The notes under the pieces: model-generated
What the model was told of the DNA's origin: nothing
Seen by the model: the letters and a program-made list of their open reading frames with translations, nothing else
The model's database searches: none
Position numbers and translations under genes: made by a program
Shown here: positions 42,226 to 53,617 of the stretch, piece by piece
Layout: the number at the start of each line of letters is the position of its first letter
Position numbering within the stretch: the first letter of the stretch is position 1
Source: Gammaproteobacteria bacterium
GTDB taxonomy: Bacteria > Pseudomonadota > Gammaproteobacteria > Steroidobacterales > GCA-2729495
DNA length: 64,000 nt
Assembly (NCBI GenBank): GCA_014337915.1
Contig: QUBU01000004.1
Span: forward strand, 87,371 to 151,370
Reading direction: 5' to 3'

Positions 42226-43461
42226 TTAGAAACTTCCCTGGAACCAGGCCTTCATGCGGGCCCAGACGTCCTGCATCCCGGGGCTCAGCGGTGGCTCACC
42301 GCCTGCCCTCGCCGCCCGGTCGCGCGCATACAGCAGCAGGCCGACACCGGTGGCGTGGATCGGGTTGCGCACCACGTCGCCAAGCCCGCGCACGTGCTGC
42401 GGCAGGCCGAGGCGCACCGGCATGTGGAACACCTCCTCCGCCAGTTCCACCGCACCTTCCATCTTGGAACTGCCGCCGGTGAGCACCACGCCCGCCGCCA
42501 CCATCTCCTCGAAGCCGCTGCGGCGCAGTTCGTCGCGCACGAAGCCGAAGAGCTCCTCGTAGCGGGGCTCGACCACCTCCGCCAGCGTCTGCCGCGCCAG
42601 GCGCCGCGACGGGCGATCGCCCACGCTCGGCACTTCGATGGTCTCGTCGGCCGTCGCCAGCTGCGACAAGGCGCAGGCGTACTTGATCTTGATCTCCTCG
42701 GCGTACTGGGTCGGCGTCCGCAGCGAGATCGCGATGTCGTTGGTCACCTGGTCGCCGGCGATGGGGATCACCGCGGTGTGGCGGATGGCGCCGGAGTTGA
42801 ACACCGCGATGTCGGTGGTGCCGCCGCCGACATCCACCAGGCACACGCCGAGTTCCTTCTCGTCGTCGGTGAGCACCGCATGGCTGGAGGCCAGCTGCTC
42901 GAGCACGATGTCCTCCACCTCCAGGCCGCAGCGCTGCACGCACTTGACGATGTTCTGGGCCGCGCTGGCCGCGCCGGTCACCATGTGGACCCGGGCCTCG
43001 AGGCGCACGCCGGACATGCCGATCGGCTCGCGGATGCCCTCCTGCCCGTCGATGATGAATTCCTGCGGCAGGACATGGAGGATCTTCTGGTCGGCCGGGA
43101 TGGCCACGGCACGCGCCGCGTCGATGACGCGGTCGACGTCGCTGCGGGTCACCTCGCGGTCACGGATGGCGACGATGCCATGGGAATTGAGGCTGCGCAC
43201 GTGGCTGCCGGCAATGCCGGTGTAGACCGCATGGATCTCGCAGCCAGCCATCAGCTCGGCCTCTTCCACCGCACGCTGGATCGAGGTCACGGTGGACTCG
43301 ATGTTGACCACCACGCCCTTCTTCAGGCCGCGGGAGGGATGCATGCCGAAGCCGATGACCTCCAGCGAATTGTCTTCCTGCAGCTCGCCGACGATGGCCA
43401 CCACCTTCGAGGTGCCGATGTCGAGTCCCACCAGCAGCCGTTGCTCGGATTTCTTAGGCAT
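42226..43461 (-). CDS. ftsA: Cell division protein FtsA
   Basis: 411 residues of the actin-like fold: phosphate 1 LLVGLDIGTSKVVAIVGE, phosphate 2 VDVGGGTTDIAVF, and the adenosine motif VLTGGSSKMEG. The C-terminal amphipathic helix VWARMKAWFQGSF anchors FtsZ filaments to the membrane. Its start overlaps the end of ftsQ by eight bases. Confidence 0.97.
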   Translation of the reverse strand: MPKKSEQRLLVGLDIGTSKVVAIVGELQEDNSLEVIGFGMHPSRGLKKGVVVNIESTVTSIQRAVEEAELMAGCEIHAVYTGIAGSHVRSLNSHGIVAIRDREVTRSDVDRVIDAARAVAIPADQKILHVLPQEFIIDGQEGIREPIGMSGVRLEARVHMVTGAASAAQNIVKCVQRCGLEVEDIVLEQLASSHAVLTDDEKELGVCLVDVGGGTTDIAVFNSGAIRHTAVIPIAGDQVTNDIAISLRTPTQYAEEIKIKYACALSQLATADETIEVPSVGDRPSRRLARQTLAEVVEPRYEELFGFVRDELRRSGFEEMVAAGVVLTGGSSKMEGAVELAEEVFHMPVRLGLPQHVRGLGDVVRNPIHATGVGLLLYARDRAARAGGEPPLSPGMQDVWARMKAWFQGSF

Positions 43462-44239
43462 GCGGCCGGCGCTCCTCGTCGGTTGTGGTGCGTGCCGCGG
43501 CGGGACTCTTCCAGCCGATGGCGAAGCCGTTGGGATAGCGCATGTCCACGTAGTCCACTTCTCCCGCCATATGGGTCAGGGTCCGGTCCAGCACCTGGAA
43601 GAACCGCGCGATGCGCTCGTCGATGCTGTTGGCACCGAGGCGCACCTGGAGGCCGTTGCTGGTCTGGAACGCCCAGGCGCCGCGCGCATCGAGCGTCACG
43701 CTGGCGGCGGACATCCCGCGGTGCTCGAGCTGTTCCTGGACGGCGAAGTAGCGTTGTGTCACCTGTGCCTCCGTTCCCGGCGGTCCCTTCAGGCGCGGCA
43801 GTTCGGCAGGAACGTGCCCGGCATCGGGCAGGAACAGTTCACCGGCGGCGTTGAGCAGGCCGCGCTCGCCCCAGCAGGCGATGGGCTTTTCCTCGCGCAC
43901 CGCGACCTCGAGCGTGCCCGGGAAGCGGCGGCGCACTTCCACGTTGGCCACCCACGGCAGGTCGGTGAGCGTCCGGCGGATGCCCTCCAGGTCGACGTCG
44001 AGGAATCCCGCCCTTGCATAGGGCTCCACGAGCGCCTCGACCTGAATCGCCGTGACGCGCTGGAACTGGCCACTGAGCTGCAGCGTGACGATCGGCCGGT
44101 TCAGCAGCCAGGCGCTGGCCTGGTAGCCGCCCAGCGCGAGGACCAGCACCGCGGCCGCCACCCCGATGACACGCCAGGGAATGGCCGGCATCTTCAGGGC
44201 CGGCCGCTCGGCGCGACGACGGTTACGCCTGCGCAGCAT
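43454..44239 (-). CDS. ftsQ: Cell division protein FtsQ
   Basis: 261 residues from the ATG at 44239. A basic cytoplasmic N-terminus (LRRRNRRRAERP), one membrane helix (about residues 25-45), a POTRA domain (about 55-125, including VEPYARAGFLDVDLEGIR and LPWVANVEVRRRFPGTLEV) and the FtsQ beta domain follow. It nucleates the FtsQLB complex. The start lies 17 bases inside ddl. Confidence 0.94.
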   Translation of the reverse strand: MLRRRNRRRAERPALKMPAIPWRVIGVAAAVLVLALGGYQASAWLLNRPIVTLQLSGQFQRVTAIQVEALVEPYARAGFLDVDLEGIRRTLTDLPWVANVEVRRRFPGTLEVAVREEKPIACWGERGLLNAAGELFLPDAGHVPAELPRLKGPPGTEAQVTQRYFAVQEQLEHRGMSAASVTLDARGAWAFQTSNGLQVRLGANSIDERIARFFQVLDRTLTHMAGEVDYVDMRYPNGFAIGWKSPAAARTTTDEERRPHA

Positions 44240-45194
44240 GCGCCTCGCCCTCCCGCGGAAAGCTGGTCTCGAGGATGCGCCAGACCAGTTCATCGAAGCC
44301 GGTGCCGGCCGCGGCAGCCGCCATCGGCACCAGGCTGTGGCTGGTCATGCCAGGCACCGTGTTGACCTCCAGTACCCTGGCGATGCCATCCGCACCGGCC
44401 ATCAGGTCCACCCGCCCCCAGCCCGAAGCCGCCACCGCATCGAAGGCAGCGGCGGCCACCGCCGCGAAGCGCTGCTCGGTCGCGGGCTCCAGGCCGCAGG
44501 GGCAGATGTAGCGGGTCTCGTCGCTGAAATACTTCGCCTGGTAGTCGTAGAAGATGGCCCTGGCCTCGATGCGGATCAGCGGCAGCACGCGGTCATGGAG
44601 GATGGCTGCGGTGTACTCGGCACCCTGGATCCACTCCTCGCAGAACACCTCGTCACCGAAGCGCGCGGCGGTGGCATAGGCGTGGGGCAGGTCTTCTGCT
44701 CGCTGCACCTTGCTCATGCCGATGCTGGAACCTTCACTGGCCGGCTTGACGATCAGCGGCAGGCCAAGCTCGGCCAGCGCCGGGGCAAAGTCGCGCTCGC
44801 CGGCGAGCACGTGGAAGCGTGGTGTCGGCACGCCGACGGCCGCCAGCAGACGCTTGGTGCGCAGCTTGTCCATGGCGATGGCCGAGCCAAGCACGCCGCT
44901 GCCCGTGAACGGGATGCCGAGGCAGCTGAGCAGGCCCTGCATGCTGCCGTCCTCGCCGCCACGGCCGTGCAGGGCAATCCAGGCGCGGTCGAAGCCGCCC
45001 TGCTGGAGCGCGGCCGGAAAATCGCTGGACGGATCGAGCCGCTCCGCGCGCACGCCCTGGCGCAGCAGGGCCTGGTGCACGGCCTCGCCGGTCAGCAGCG
45101 AGATCTCGCGTTCCGAGGACTTGCCGCCGAGGAGCACGGCCACCTTGCCGAAGGCTGCCGGATCGCTGATACGTGGATACCTGCCGGAACTCAT
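44223..45194 (-). CDS. ddl: D-alanine--D-alanine ligase
   Basis: 323 residues. The ATP-grasp ligase signature is seen as VAVLLGGKSSEREISLLTG at the start, HGRGGEDGSMQGLLS (about residue 70), the KPASEGSSIGM loop, and EVNTVPGMTSHSL near the end. It makes the D-Ala-D-Ala dipeptide of peptidoglycan. Start and stop codons overlap murB upstream by four bases. Confidence 0.97.
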   Translation of the reverse strand: MSSGRYPRISDPAAFGKVAVLLGGKSSEREISLLTGEAVHQALLRQGVRAERLDPSSDFPAALQQGGFDRAWIALHGRGGEDGSMQGLLSCLGIPFTGSGVLGSAIAMDKLRTKRLLAAVGVPTPRFHVLAGERDFAPALAELGLPLIVKPASEGSSIGMSKVQRAEDLPHAYATAARFGDEVFCEEWIQGAEYTAAILHDRVLPLIRIEARAIFYDYQAKYFSDETRYICPCGLEPATEQRFAAVAAAAFDAVAASGWGRVDLMAGADGIARVLEVNTVPGMTSHSLVPMAAAAAGTGFDELVWRILETSFPREGEAHAAQA

Positions 45195-46105
45195 TCCCTG
45201 GACTCCCTGTCCGCCGCCTCGCCCAGCACATGCACTTCGGGCACCAGGCTGACGCCATGCACTGCCGCGACCCGTGCCTGCACGTGGCCGATCAGCGCCT
45301 CGATGTCGGCAGCGCTGGCCTTGCCGGCGTTGATGATGAAATTGGCGTGCTTCTCCGAGACCTGGGCGCCACCGATGCGCGCGCCCTTCAGGCCCGCCGC
45401 CTCGATGAGGCGCCCGGCGAAATCTCCCGGCGGGTTACGGAACACCGAGCCGCAGCTCGGCATGCCCAGCGGCTGCTTCGCCTGGCGCTCCTGGATCAGC
45501 GTGCGCACCGCCTCGAGGCTGGTGGGGCGCGCGGGATCGAAGCGGAAACGCGCCGCCAGGAACCACTCCCCTTCCGGCCCCCGGACTTCGCGGTAGGCGA
45601 TGCGGTAGTCCTCCGGGCTGCGGCGTGTCACCTCGCCGCGGCGATTGACCACCTCGACCTCGACCACCTGCTGCCAGGTCTCGCCGCCAAAGGCACCAGC
45701 ATTCATCACCAGCGCCCCGCCCACGGTGCCGGGAATGCCGGCGAAGAAACTGGCGGGCCCGACCTGCCAGCGCGCACAGTGGCGCGCCAGCACCGTGCAG
45801 GGCACGCCGGCCTCGGCTTCCACCAGCCCGTCGCCGAGGTGGCGCAGGTGCTCCAGGCAGCCGGCGGTGGCGATGACCACGCCGCGTATGCCGCCATCGC
45901 GCACCAGCAGGTTGCTGCCGAGCCCCACCCAGTGCACCGCGGTAGCCGGATCCAGGCGGCGCAGGAAATCCACCAGTTCATCGCGCGACCGCGGCCGGAA
46001 ATAGATGTCGGCCGGCCCGCCCACGCGCCAGGACGTGTGCCGCGCCATCGGTTCACCGTAGGAGATCCTGGCTTTTTCCGGTGCCGCCACGCCCATGGCC
46101 CTCAC
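45191..46105 (-). CDS. murB: UDP-N-acetylenolpyruvoylglucosamine reductase MurB
   Basis: 304 residues if it starts at the GTG overlapping the murC stop (GTGA), or 301 from ATG 46096. FAD-binding motifs [11 protein letters not shown] and [22 protein letters not shown] are present; the catalytic Ser is in CGSVFRNP and the Glu in [11 protein letters not shown]. The length and missing Y-loop insertion fit the type II (shorter) MurB group rather than the E. coli type. Confidence 0.96.
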   Translation of the reverse strand: MRAMGVAAPEKARISYGEPMARHTSWRVGGPADIYFRPRSRDELVDFLRRLDPATAVHWVGLGSNLLVRDGGIRGVVIATAGCLEHLRHLGDGLVEAEAGVPCTVLARHCARWQVGPASFFAGIPGTVGGALVMNAGAFGGETWQQVVEVEVVNRRGEVTRRSPEDYRIAYREVRGPEGEWFLAARFRFDPARPTSLEAVRTLIQERQAKQPLGMPSCGSVFRNPPGDFAGRLIEAAGLKGARIGGAQVSEKHANFIINAGKASAADIEALIGHVQARVAAVHGVSLVPEVHVLGEAADRESRE

Positions 46106-47526
46106 GGGTTGCGTCTCTGGCCAGGCCGGCGCGCCAGCGCCGCCGGGAGTTTCTGTGCTGCCGCGCCGATGTCACCCGCGCCCAGCGTCAGCACCACGTC
46201 GCCGTCCTGGACCACGCTCGCCAGCTGCCGCGGCAGCCGGTCCAGGCGCGACAGAAACACCGGCTCCACGGCGCCGCGGCTGCGCACCGCGCGGCAGATG
46301 GCACGGCCGTCGGCACCGGCGATCGGATCCTCGCCGGCCGCGTACACCTCGGTCACCAGCAGCGCGTCGGCAGTCGCGAGCACTTCGGCGAAGTCGTCCA
46401 GCAGGTCCCGCGTGCGGGTGTAGCGATGCGGCTGGAAGGCGACGACCAGGCGCCGGCCGGGCCAGGCATCGCGCGCCGCGCGCATGGTGGCGGCGATCTC
46501 CGTGGGATGGTGGCCGTAGTCATCCACCAGCACGATGCGGCCGCTGGCGGTCTCCACCTCACCGAGGACCTGAAGCCGGCGGTCGATGCCCTGGAACTCC
46601 GCGAGCGCGCGCTGCACCGCCTTGTCGTCGAGCGCCAGTTCGTCGGCCAGCGCCACCGCTGCCAGCGCATTGCGCACGTTGTGCCGCCCGGGCAGGTTCA
46701 GCGTGATCTCCAGCGGCGGCCGGCCGCCCGGCCGCGTCACGCGGAAGTGCGAGCGCAGCCCCTCGGCGCGGATGTCCAGTGCCCGCACGTCCGCGCCTTC
46801 GCCCAGACCGTAGGTGATCGTCGGGCGCTGCACCTCGGCGGCGATGGCGGCGACGCCCGGGTCGTCGAGGCAGAGGATCGCCAGCCCGTAGAACGGCAGG
46901 TTGTGCAGGAACTCGACGAAGGTCTGGCGCAGGCGACCGATGTCACCGCCATAGGTGCCGAGGTGGTCGCTGTCGATGTTGGTCACCACGGCGATCATCG
47001 GCTGCAGGTGGATGAACGAGGCATCGCTCTCGTCCGCCTCGGCCACGAGGTAGCGGCCGGCACCGAGCCGCCCGTTGGTGTCGGCACTCTTCAGGCGGCC
47101 GCCGATGACGAAGGTGGGATCCTCGCCGGCCTCGGCCAGCACGCTGGCCACCAGGCTGGTGGTGGTGGTCTTGCCATGGCTGCCGGACACTGCGATCGCG
47201 TAGCGGAAGCGCATCAGCTCGGCGAGCATTTCCGCGCGGCGCACCACCGGCTTGCGCTGGGCACGGGCCGCGGCCAGCTCGGGATTCGCCGGGTCCACGG
47301 CGGTGGACACCACGACCACGTCGGCGCCATCGATGTTGGTGGCCTCGTGGCCAATGAAAATGCGGGCACCGAGCCGCGCCAGGCGCGCGGTCATGGCCGA
47401 CTCCCTGAGATCCGAGCCCTGCACCTCGTAGCCGATGTTGAGCAGCACCTCGGCGATGCCGCCCATGCCGACGCCGCCGATGCCGACCAGGTGGATACGC
47501 TGGATCTTGCGCATGCGCTGCTTCAT
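46102..47526 (-). CDS. murC: UDP-N-acetylmuramate--L-alanine ligase MurC
   Basis: 474 residues from ATG 47526, which overlaps the murG stop by four bases (ATG 47514 is an alternative). [14 protein letters not shown] forms the N-terminal nucleotide fold, [16 protein letters not shown] the ATP-binding loop (about residues 120-135), and [14 protein letters not shown] is in the C-terminal domain. A long unrelated reading of the same frame runs upstream through murG and is a shadow. MurC adds the first amino acid of the stem peptide. Confidence 0.97.
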   Translation of the reverse strand: MKQRMRKIQRIHLVGIGGVGMGGIAEVLLNIGYEVQGSDLRESAMTARLARLGARIFIGHEATNIDGADVVVVSTAVDPANPELAAARAQRKPVVRRAEMLAELMRFRYAIAVSGSHGKTTTTSLVASVLAEAGEDPTFVIGGRLKSADTNGRLGAGRYLVAEADESDASFIHLQPMIAVVTNIDSDHLGTYGGDIGRLRQTFVEFLHNLPFYGLAILCLDDPGVAAIAAEVQRPTITYGLGEGADVRALDIRAEGLRSHFRVTRPGGRPPLEITLNLPGRHNVRNALAAVALADELALDDKAVQRALAEFQGIDRRLQVLGEVETASGRIVLVDDYGHHPTEIAATMRAARDAWPGRRLVVAFQPHRYTRTRDLLDDFAEVLATADALLVTEVYAAGEDPIAGADGRAICRAVRSRGAVEPVFLSRLDRLPRQLASVVQDGDVVLTLGAGDIGAAAQKLPAALARRPGQRRNP

Positions 47527-48608
47527 GCGGCCTCCGCCACCTGCAGGCAGAGATCGGCGATGGCCTCGGCAGCCCCGGGCTGCGCCTGGGCGCGGGCCCT
47601 GAGGGCGCGCTCGAGCACCAGCCGGCGCGCGGCATCGTAGGCGCCGATCTCCGCGGCGAGGCGCGCCGGCGTCAGTTCCGCCTGCGGCAACAGCACGGCG
47701 GCACCGGCATCGACGAGGAAGGCGGCGTTGCGCGTCTGGTGGTCGTCCACCGCGCCCGGGAACGGCACCAGCACCGCCGGCAGTCCCGCCGCCGCGAGTT
47801 CGGCGATGGTCAGCGCGCCAGCGCGGCAGATCACCAGGTCGGCCCAGGCATAGGCGGCCGCCATGTCGGTGATGAAGGCCTCGGTGCGCGCCTCGATGCC
47901 GGCCTGGCGATACGCGGCGCGCGCCAGTTCCAGCGTAGCCGCGCCCGCCTGGTGCCAGACCTCCGGGCGCGCCGCGGCTGGCAGCAGCGCCAGCGCCGGC
48001 GCCAGGTTCTCGTTGAGCACCCGCGCGCCCTGGCTGCCGCCGAGCACCAGCAGCCGCAGCGGGCCGCTGCGCCCGGCAAGTCGTTGCGCCGGATCGGGCA
48101 GCCGTTCGATGTCGGCGCGCACCGGATTGCCGGTCAGGCGACGGTGTTTTCCGCTGGAAAAACTGCCCGGGAAGGCTTCCAGCACTTCCCGGGCCAATCC
48201 AGCCAGAAGGCGATTGGTAAGGCCGGCCACGGCGTTCTGTTCGTGGATGACCAGCGGCCGGCCGAGCAGCCAGGCCGCCACGCCGCCCGGCCCGGAGGCG
48301 AAACCTCCCATGCCGAGCACGGCCTTCGGGCGCCGGCGGCGCATCACGCGCAGCGCATCCGCCAGGGCCAGGGCCAGCAGCCAGGGCGCGCCGAGCCAGG
48401 CGAGCAGGCCCTTGCGGCGCAGGCCGCTGACGCGGATGGTCTCGATGTCGAAGCCGTCCTGCGGGACCAGCCGCGTTTCCATGCCGTTGCGGCTGCCCAG
48501 CCATACGACCTGCTCGTCGCGGCCGCGCAGGACGCGCGCCACCGCCAGTGCCGGAAACACGTGCCCGCCGGTGCCGCCAGCCATGATCAGGACCGGTGCG
48601 CGCTTCAT
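47523..48608 (-). CDS. murG: UDP-N-acetylglucosaminyltransferase MurG
   Basis: 361 residues from ATG 48608. The glycine-rich loop [16 protein letters not shown] is at the N-terminus, [14 protein letters not shown] opens the second domain, and the UDP-GlcNAc site [24 protein letters not shown] is near residue 270. It turns lipid I into lipid II at the inner membrane. Both ends overlap their neighbours by four bases. Confidence 0.97.
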   Translation of the reverse strand: MKRAPVLIMAGGTGGHVFPALAVARVLRGRDEQVVWLGSRNGMETRLVPQDGFDIETIRVSGLRRKGLLAWLGAPWLLALALADALRVMRRRRPKAVLGMGGFASGPGGVAAWLLGRPLVIHEQNAVAGLTNRLLAGLAREVLEAFPGSFSSGKHRRLTGNPVRADIERLPDPAQRLAGRSGPLRLLVLGGSQGARVLNENLAPALALLPAAARPEVWHQAGAATLELARAAYRQAGIEARTEAFITDMAAAYAWADLVICRAGALTIAELAAAGLPAVLVPFPGAVDDHQTRNAAFLVDAGAAVLLPQAELTPARLAAEIGAYDAARRLVLERALRARAQAQPGAAEAIADLCLQVAEAA

Positions 48609-49795
48609 GCGGCGGGCCTCCGCTCGGCCGCGGCACGCCGGCGGCCAACGGCGCCACGGTTCTCCATGTCGATGCGCAGCAGCAGCCCGAAGCCGATCAG
48701 CGTCACCAGCAGGCTGCTGCGGCCGTAGCTCACCAGCGGCAGCGTCAGGCCCTTGGTGGGCAGGATGCCCATGTTCACGCCGATGTTGATGAACACCTGC
48801 GCGCCCTGCCAGGCGGCGAAGCCGAAGGCGACGCAGGCCTGGTACCACTGCTCGCGCAGCGCGGCCTGGCGCGACACCAGCAGCACGCGCCAGACCACCA
48901 CGCCGAACAGCGCCACCAGCGCCACGCTGCCCAGCAGGCCGAACTCCTCGGCAATCACCGCGAACACGAAATCGGTGTGTGCCTCCGGCAGGTAGAAGAG
49001 CTTCTGGACGCTGCCGCCGAGACCGAGCCCGGACCACTCGCCGGTGCCGATGGCGATCAGCGAGTTGGTGAGCTGGAAGCCGGTCTTGTAGGGATCCAGC
49101 CAGGGATTGAGGAAGGACGTCAGGCGCACCACGCGGTACGGTGCGGCCACCGCCGCCAGCGCCCCCAGCACCAGCACCGTGCCGGCGCAGAGCGCGAAGT
49201 CGCGGATGCGCCCGCCGGCCACGAACAGCACCGCCAGCGTCACCACCATGAGCATCATGGCGGCGCCGAAGTCCGGCTGCAGCAGCAGCATCGCGCAGGC
49301 GACGATGCTCAGGCCGATCGGCCTGGCGAAGCCGGCAAAGCTGCTGCGCAGTTCCTGGTTACGCCGCACCGCGTAGCCGGCGAAGTACAGCAGCATCAGC
49401 AGGCGCGCCGGCTCCGACACCTGGATGAGGTTCATCCCGGCCACGCTGAGCCAGCGCGTGCTGCCGTTGACTGTGCGGCCGAGGCCCGGCAGCAGCACCG
49501 ACAGCAGCAGCACCAGTGCCAGCACCAGCAGCGCCGGCCCGAGCCGCTCCCAGAACGTGGTTGGCGTACGCAGCATCACCCAGCCACCGAGCAGACCGAT
49601 GCTGACGGCGCCCAGTTGCCGCCAGAAGAAGTACAGCGGCCCGCCGTAGCTGCGTTCTGCCAGCGACATCGAAGCCGAGGCCACCATCACCAGGCCAATG
49701 CACAACAGGGCCGCCACCGCGAGCACCAGCACCAGGTCGAAGCGCGGCTCCGCCCGCAGCGAGAGCATCCGCCCGGCCTCCAGGCGCGCACTCAC
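48605..49795 (-). CDS. ftsW: Lipid II polymerase FtsW (SEDS family)
   Basis: 396 residues from a GTG overlapping the murD stop (GTGA), or 387 from ATG 49768. About ten membrane helices are visible. SEDS motifs include [78 protein letters not shown] split around the catalytic loop, and [12 protein letters not shown] (normally SYGGS). It polymerises septal glycan with FtsI. The Gly-to-Arg change in SYGGS is a small departure from the family pattern. Confidence 0.96.
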   Translation of the reverse strand: MSARLEAGRMLSLRAEPRFDLVLVLAVAALLCIGLVMVASASMSLAERSYGGPLYFFWRQLGAVSIGLLGGWVMLRTPTTFWERLGPALLVLALVLLLSVLLPGLGRTVNGSTRWLSVAGMNLIQVSEPARLLMLLYFAGYAVRRNQELRSSFAGFARPIGLSIVACAMLLLQPDFGAAMMLMVVTLAVLFVAGGRIRDFALCAGTVLVLGALAAVAAPYRVVRLTSFLNPWLDPYKTGFQLTNSLIAIGTGEWSGLGLGGSVQKLFYLPEAHTDFVFAVIAEEFGLLGSVALVALFGVVVWRVLLVSRQAALREQWYQACVAFGFAAWQGAQVFINIGVNMGILPTKGLTLPLVSYGRSSLLVTLIGFGLLLRIDMENRGAVGRRRAAAERRPAA

Positions 49796-51156
49796 GCGGC
49801 CACCTCGCGCGCCGCCGCGGCGAAGACCTGGCCGCGGTGCTCGAAGTTGCGGAACATGTCGAGGCTGCTGCAGGCCGGGGCCAGCAACACCGTGGCGCCG
49901 GCCGGCGCCAGCTCGCTGGCGCGGCGCACGGCACCGGGCAGCGTGTCGGCCAGTTCCACGGCGGCGGTACCACGCAGTTCCTGCGCCATGCGCGCGCGAT
50001 CCTGGCCGATGAGGATCACCGCCGCATCACGCCCCTGCAGCGCCGCGGCCAGTTCGGCGAACTCCTGCCCCTTGGCGTCGCCGCCGGCGATGAGGACCAG
50101 CGGACCGTCGACGCCGCGGATTGCCGTCACCGCGGCCGCCACGTTGGTCGCCTTGGAGTCGTCGATCCAGGTGATCCCGCGCGCCCTGGCGACCACCTGC
50201 ATCCGGTGCGGCAGTCCATGGAAACTGCGCAGCACGGCGGCCGTGTCCAGCGGACCACCGGCTGCTGCCACCAGCGCCAGCGCCGCCAGCGCGTTGGCCA
50301 CGTTGTGGCGCCCGGTGGTGCCGAGATCGGCGACCGGCAGCAGCAGGCGCTCGCCCTGTGCCAGCCACTCGCTGCCCTGGCTGTCGACGAGGCCGAAGTC
50401 CTCGCCCGCGGGGCGACCGAGGCCGAAGCCGATGATCCGCGTGCCGGGCGGCACCATGGCGGCGAGCGCGGGCTCGTCCCGGTTCAGGACGGCGACTTCG
50501 CAGCGCGCGTAGATGCGCGCCTTGGCCGCCGCATAAGCCGCCATGCTGCCGTGCTTGTCGAGGTGGTCCGGGGCGACGTTCAGCACCACGGCCGCCTTGA
50601 GCGCCAGCGGCGCGCTGCGCTCGAGCTGGAAGCTGGACAGCTCCAGCACGTAGGCCTGCACCGTAGCATCGAGCAGGTCGAGCGCCGGCGTGCCGAGGTT
50701 GGCGCCGACCGCAACGGGCCAGCCACCGGCCGCAAGCATGGCGCCGACCATCGTCGTCACGGTGCTCTTGCCGTTGGAGCCGGTGATGCCCAGCATCGGC
50801 GCCCGGCAATCGGCGGCGAACAGGTCGAGATCGCTCAGCACCGGAAGGCCGCGGCGGCGCGCCTCGATCAACACCGGCAGGTCGAGGTCAACGCCCGGCG
50901 AGACCACGATCCTGCCGACTCCCGCGGGCAGCGTGGCCGGCATCGCGCCGGCCAGCAGTCCGGCCCCGGGCATCGCCTTGCGGATGGCAGCCAGGCCGGG
51001 CGGCTCGGCGCGCGTGTCGGCGAACCAGGCGCCGTGGCCGCGCGCGGCGAGGTGGCGGGCGCAGGATGCGCCGGTGACGCCCATGCCGAGCACCAGCACA
51101 TCGCGGGAGACGGCGGTCTCCGGCCCGGGCCTGTCGGTGCTGCGCGCAGCCATCAT
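49792..51156 (-). CDS. murD: UDP-N-acetylmuramoylalanine--D-glutamate ligase MurD
   Basis: 454 residues; ATG codons at 51156 and 51153 are both possible, the first overlapping the mraY stop. [20 protein letters not shown] begins the N-terminal domain, [16 protein letters not shown] is the P-loop (about residue 120), and the C-terminal domain has [15 protein letters not shown]. It adds D-Glu to the stem peptide. Confidence 0.97.
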   Translation of the reverse strand: MMAARSTDRPGPETAVSRDVLVLGMGVTGASCARHLAARGHGAWFADTRAEPPGLAAIRKAMPGAGLLAGAMPATLPAGVGRIVVSPGVDLDLPVLIEARRRGLPVLSDLDLFAADCRAPMLGITGSNGKSTVTTMVGAMLAAGGWPVAVGANLGTPALDLLDATVQAYVLELSSFQLERSAPLALKAAVVLNVAPDHLDKHGSMAAYAAAKARIYARCEVAVLNRDEPALAAMVPPGTRIIGFGLGRPAGEDFGLVDSQGSEWLAQGERLLLPVADLGTTGRHNVANALAALALVAAAGGPLDTAAVLRSFHGLPHRMQVVARARGITWIDDSKATNVAAAVTAIRGVDGPLVLIAGGDAKGQEFAELAAALQGRDAAVILIGQDRARMAQELRGTAAVELADTLPGAVRRASELAPAGATVLLAPACSSLDMFRNFEHRGQVFAAAAREVAA

Positions 51157-52235
51157 CGGATCTTCAGGCTCGAAAGCCCGACCAGGACCAGGATCACGGT
51201 GATGATCCAGAAACGCACGATGACCTTCGGCTCGGCCCAGCCCTTGAGCTCGAAGTGGTGGTGCAGCGGCGCCATGCGGAACACGCGCTTGCCGGTGAGC
51301 TTGAACGAGGCCACCTGGATCATCACCGAGACGGTCTCGGCGACGAAGATGCCGCCCATGATCACCAGCACCAGCTCCTGGCGCACCACCACCGCCACGG
51401 CACCGAGCGCACCGCCGAGCGCGAGCGCGCCGACATCACCCATGAAGACCTGGGCCGGATAGGCGTTGAACCAGAGGAAGCCGAGGCCGGCACCGGCCAG
51501 CGCCGCGCAGAACACCAGCATCTCGCCCGCACCGGCCACGTAGGGAATGCCGAGGTAGCGCGAGTAGATGACATTGCCCGCGGCGTAGGCGAACACCCCG
51601 AGGGCGCCGCCCACCAGCACCGCAGGCATGGTTGCCAGGCCGTCGAGGCCGTCGGTGAGGTTGACGGCGTTGCTGGTGCCGACGATCACCAGGGTCACGA
51701 AGGCGATGTAGAAGCCGCCCAGCGGGATGGCGATGTTCTTCAGGTACGGCACCAGCAGCGCCGTCTCCTGCGGCCGGTCCGCCAGCGCGTACAGGTAACC
51801 CGCCGCCGCCAGCGCCACCAGCAGCTGGCCGCTGAACTTGGCACGGGCCGAGAGGCCCTTCGGGTCGCGGCGGGTCAGCTTGCGGTAGTCGTCGACGAAG
51901 CCGATCAGGCCGTAGGCCAGCGTCACGCCGAGGACCACCCAGACATAGTGACTGCGCAGGTCGGCCCAGAGCAGCGTGCCCGCCGCGATCGCCAGCAGGA
52001 TCAGCGTGCCGCCCATGGTCGGCGTACCGGCCTTCGGCAGGTGGCTGCCCGGGCCGTCGTTGCGCACCGTCTGGCCGATCTTCTTCTCCGTCAGGCGGCG
52101 GATCAGGCCGGGCCCGAGCATGAGCGAGAGGATCAGCGCCGTCAGCGCGCTCATGATCGCGCGCATGGTGATGTAAGTGAACAGGTTGAAGCCCGAGACG
52201 AAGCGCGTGAGGAACTCTGCGGCCAGGTACAGCAT
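51153..52235 (-). CDS. mraY: Phospho-N-acetylmuramoyl-pentapeptide transferase MraY
   Basis: 360 residues from ATG 52235 with ten membrane segments. Signature motifs are KAGTPTMGG (about residue 70), the catalytic [20 protein letters not shown] (about residues 115-135), [13 protein letters not shown], and the histidine loop [12 protein letters not shown]. It makes lipid I from UDP-MurNAc-pentapeptide. It follows murF after eight bases. Confidence 0.97.
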   Translation of the reverse strand: MLYLAAEFLTRFVSGFNLFTYITMRAIMSALTALILSLMLGPGLIRRLTEKKIGQTVRNDGPGSHLPKAGTPTMGGTLILLAIAAGTLLWADLRSHYVWVVLGVTLAYGLIGFVDDYRKLTRRDPKGLSARAKFSGQLLVALAAAGYLYALADRPQETALLVPYLKNIAIPLGGFYIAFVTLVIVGTSNAVNLTDGLDGLATMPAVLVGGALGVFAYAAGNVIYSRYLGIPYVAGAGEMLVFCAALAGAGLGFLWFNAYPAQVFMGDVGALALGGALGAVAVVVRQELVLVIMGGIFVAETVSVMIQVASFKLTGKRVFRMAPLHHHFELKGWAEPKVIVRFWIITVILVLVGLSSLKIR

Positions 52236-52243
52236 TGCCGTCG

Positions 52244-53617
52244 TCACTCCCCCGCCGGGCTGCCGTCGGCAGCGAGCGCCTGCACCACCCGCTCCATGCC
52301 CATGGAGCGGGAACCCTTGACCAGCATGGTGATGCCCGGCCGAACTTCGCCGGCCAGTGCTGCCGCCAGTGCCGGAACCTCGCTGAAGTGGCGCGCGTTG
52401 CGGCCGAAGGCCTCGGCTGCTGCCTGGCTGTGGCTGCCCGCGCAATAAAGCCGGGAGATGCCCGCCAGGCGTGCGCATTCGCCCATCTCGCGATGCATCT
52501 GCAGGCTGTCCGGCCCGAGTTCGGCCATGTCGCCCAGCACCAGCCAGCGCTCGCCCGCCTGGCTGCCGAGGAAAGCGATCGCGGCGCGCACCGAACCCGG
52601 ATTGGCGTTGTAGCTGTCGTCGTAGAGCGTGAAGCGCTGCCGGGCCGGCACCCGGCGCAGGCGGCCGGCAACGTTGCGCACCGCCGCCAGTCCGGCGGCG
52701 ATGGCAGCCGGCTTCGCTCCCGCGGCATGGGCCGCGGCAGCGGCAGCGAGCGCATTGAGGACGTTGTGGGCCCCGGCCATGGCCAGGCGCACCGGCAGGG
52801 CGCCACCGGGCCCGTGCAACGTGAAGCCGATGGTGCCGGAGACGACGATGTCGGTGGCGCGGAAATCCGCGTCGGGATGCAGGCCAAAGCCCAGGCGCTG
52901 GCGGCCAGCACTGCGCTCCCACCAGGAATGGAAGAAGCGGTCATCGCGGTTGATGACGGCGGTACCGGTCGCCGGCAGGAAGTCGTAGATCTCGCCCTTG
53001 GTGGCGGCGACCTCGTCGATGCTGCCGAAGCCCTGCAGGTGGGCACGCGCTGCGTTGGTCACCACGGCAACGGTGGGGCAGGCAATGCGCGCCAGGTAGG
53101 CGATGTCGCCGCGTTTCGCCGCGCCCATCTCGATCACCGCCGCGCGGTGGGTTTCGTTCAGGTACAGCAGCGTGCGCGGCAGGCCGATCTCGTTGTTCAG
53201 GTTGCCCCAGGTCACCAGCAGCGGATCCACGCTGCCGCCGAAGGCGGCGCGCATGATGGCCGCCGTCATCTCCTTGACCGTGGTCTTGCCATTGGAACCG
53301 GTAATGCCGATCAGCGGCAGGGAGAAGCGCGCGCGCCAGGCCCGCGCCAGTTCGCCCAGGGCAAGGCGCGTGTCGGCCACCTCGACCTGCGGCAACGTGC
53401 CCGGCTGGCGTGCACTCACCACGGCGCCGGCGGCACCGAGCCGCGCCGCCTCGGCGACGAAGGCATTGCCGTCATTGCTGGCGCCGCGCAGGGCGAAGAA
53501 CAGCTCGCCGGGCTGCAGGCTGCGGGTGTCGGTGCTCACCGCCGCGAACTCGGCATCGCTGCCGACGAGCGTGCCGCCGACCGCCTTCGCCACCATGGAC
53601 AGGCGACCCATGCTCAT
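52244..53617 (-). CDS. murF: UDP-MurNAc-tripeptide--D-Ala-D-Ala ligase MurF
   Basis: 457 residues from ATG 53617, overlapping the murE stop by four bases. [18 protein letters not shown] marks the N-terminal domain, [16 protein letters not shown] the P-loop (about residue 110), and [16 protein letters not shown] the C-terminal domain. It completes the UDP-MurNAc-pentapeptide. The long upstream part of this frame lies inside murE and is not real. Confidence 0.97.
   Translation of the reverse strand: MSMGRLSMVAKAVGGTLVGSDAEFAAVSTDTRSLQPGELFFALRGASNDGNAFVAEAARLGAAGAVVSARQPGTLPQVEVADTRLALGELARAWRARFSLPLIGITGSNGKTTVKEMTAAIMRAAFGGSVDPLLVTWGNLNNEIGLPRTLLYLNETHRAAVIEMGAAKRGDIAYLARIACPTVAVVTNAARAHLQGFGSIDEVAATKGEIYDFLPATGTAVINRDDRFFHSWWERSAGRQRLGFGLHPDADFRATDIVVSGTIGFTLHGPGGALPVRLAMAGAHNVLNALAAAAAAHAAGAKPAAIAAGLAAVRNVAGRLRRVPARQRFTLYDDSYNANPGSVRAAIAFLGSQAGERWLVLGDMAELGPDSLQMHREMGECARLAGISRLYCAGSHSQAAAEAFGRNARHFSEVPALAAALAGEVRPGITMLVKGSRSMGMERVVQALAADGSPAGE

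Noticed and set aside
48596..50512. 638-residue open frame on the plus strand
   Set aside because: It is antisense to ftsW and murD; the composition (Gln/His/Ala/Arg) is that of a shadow frame.
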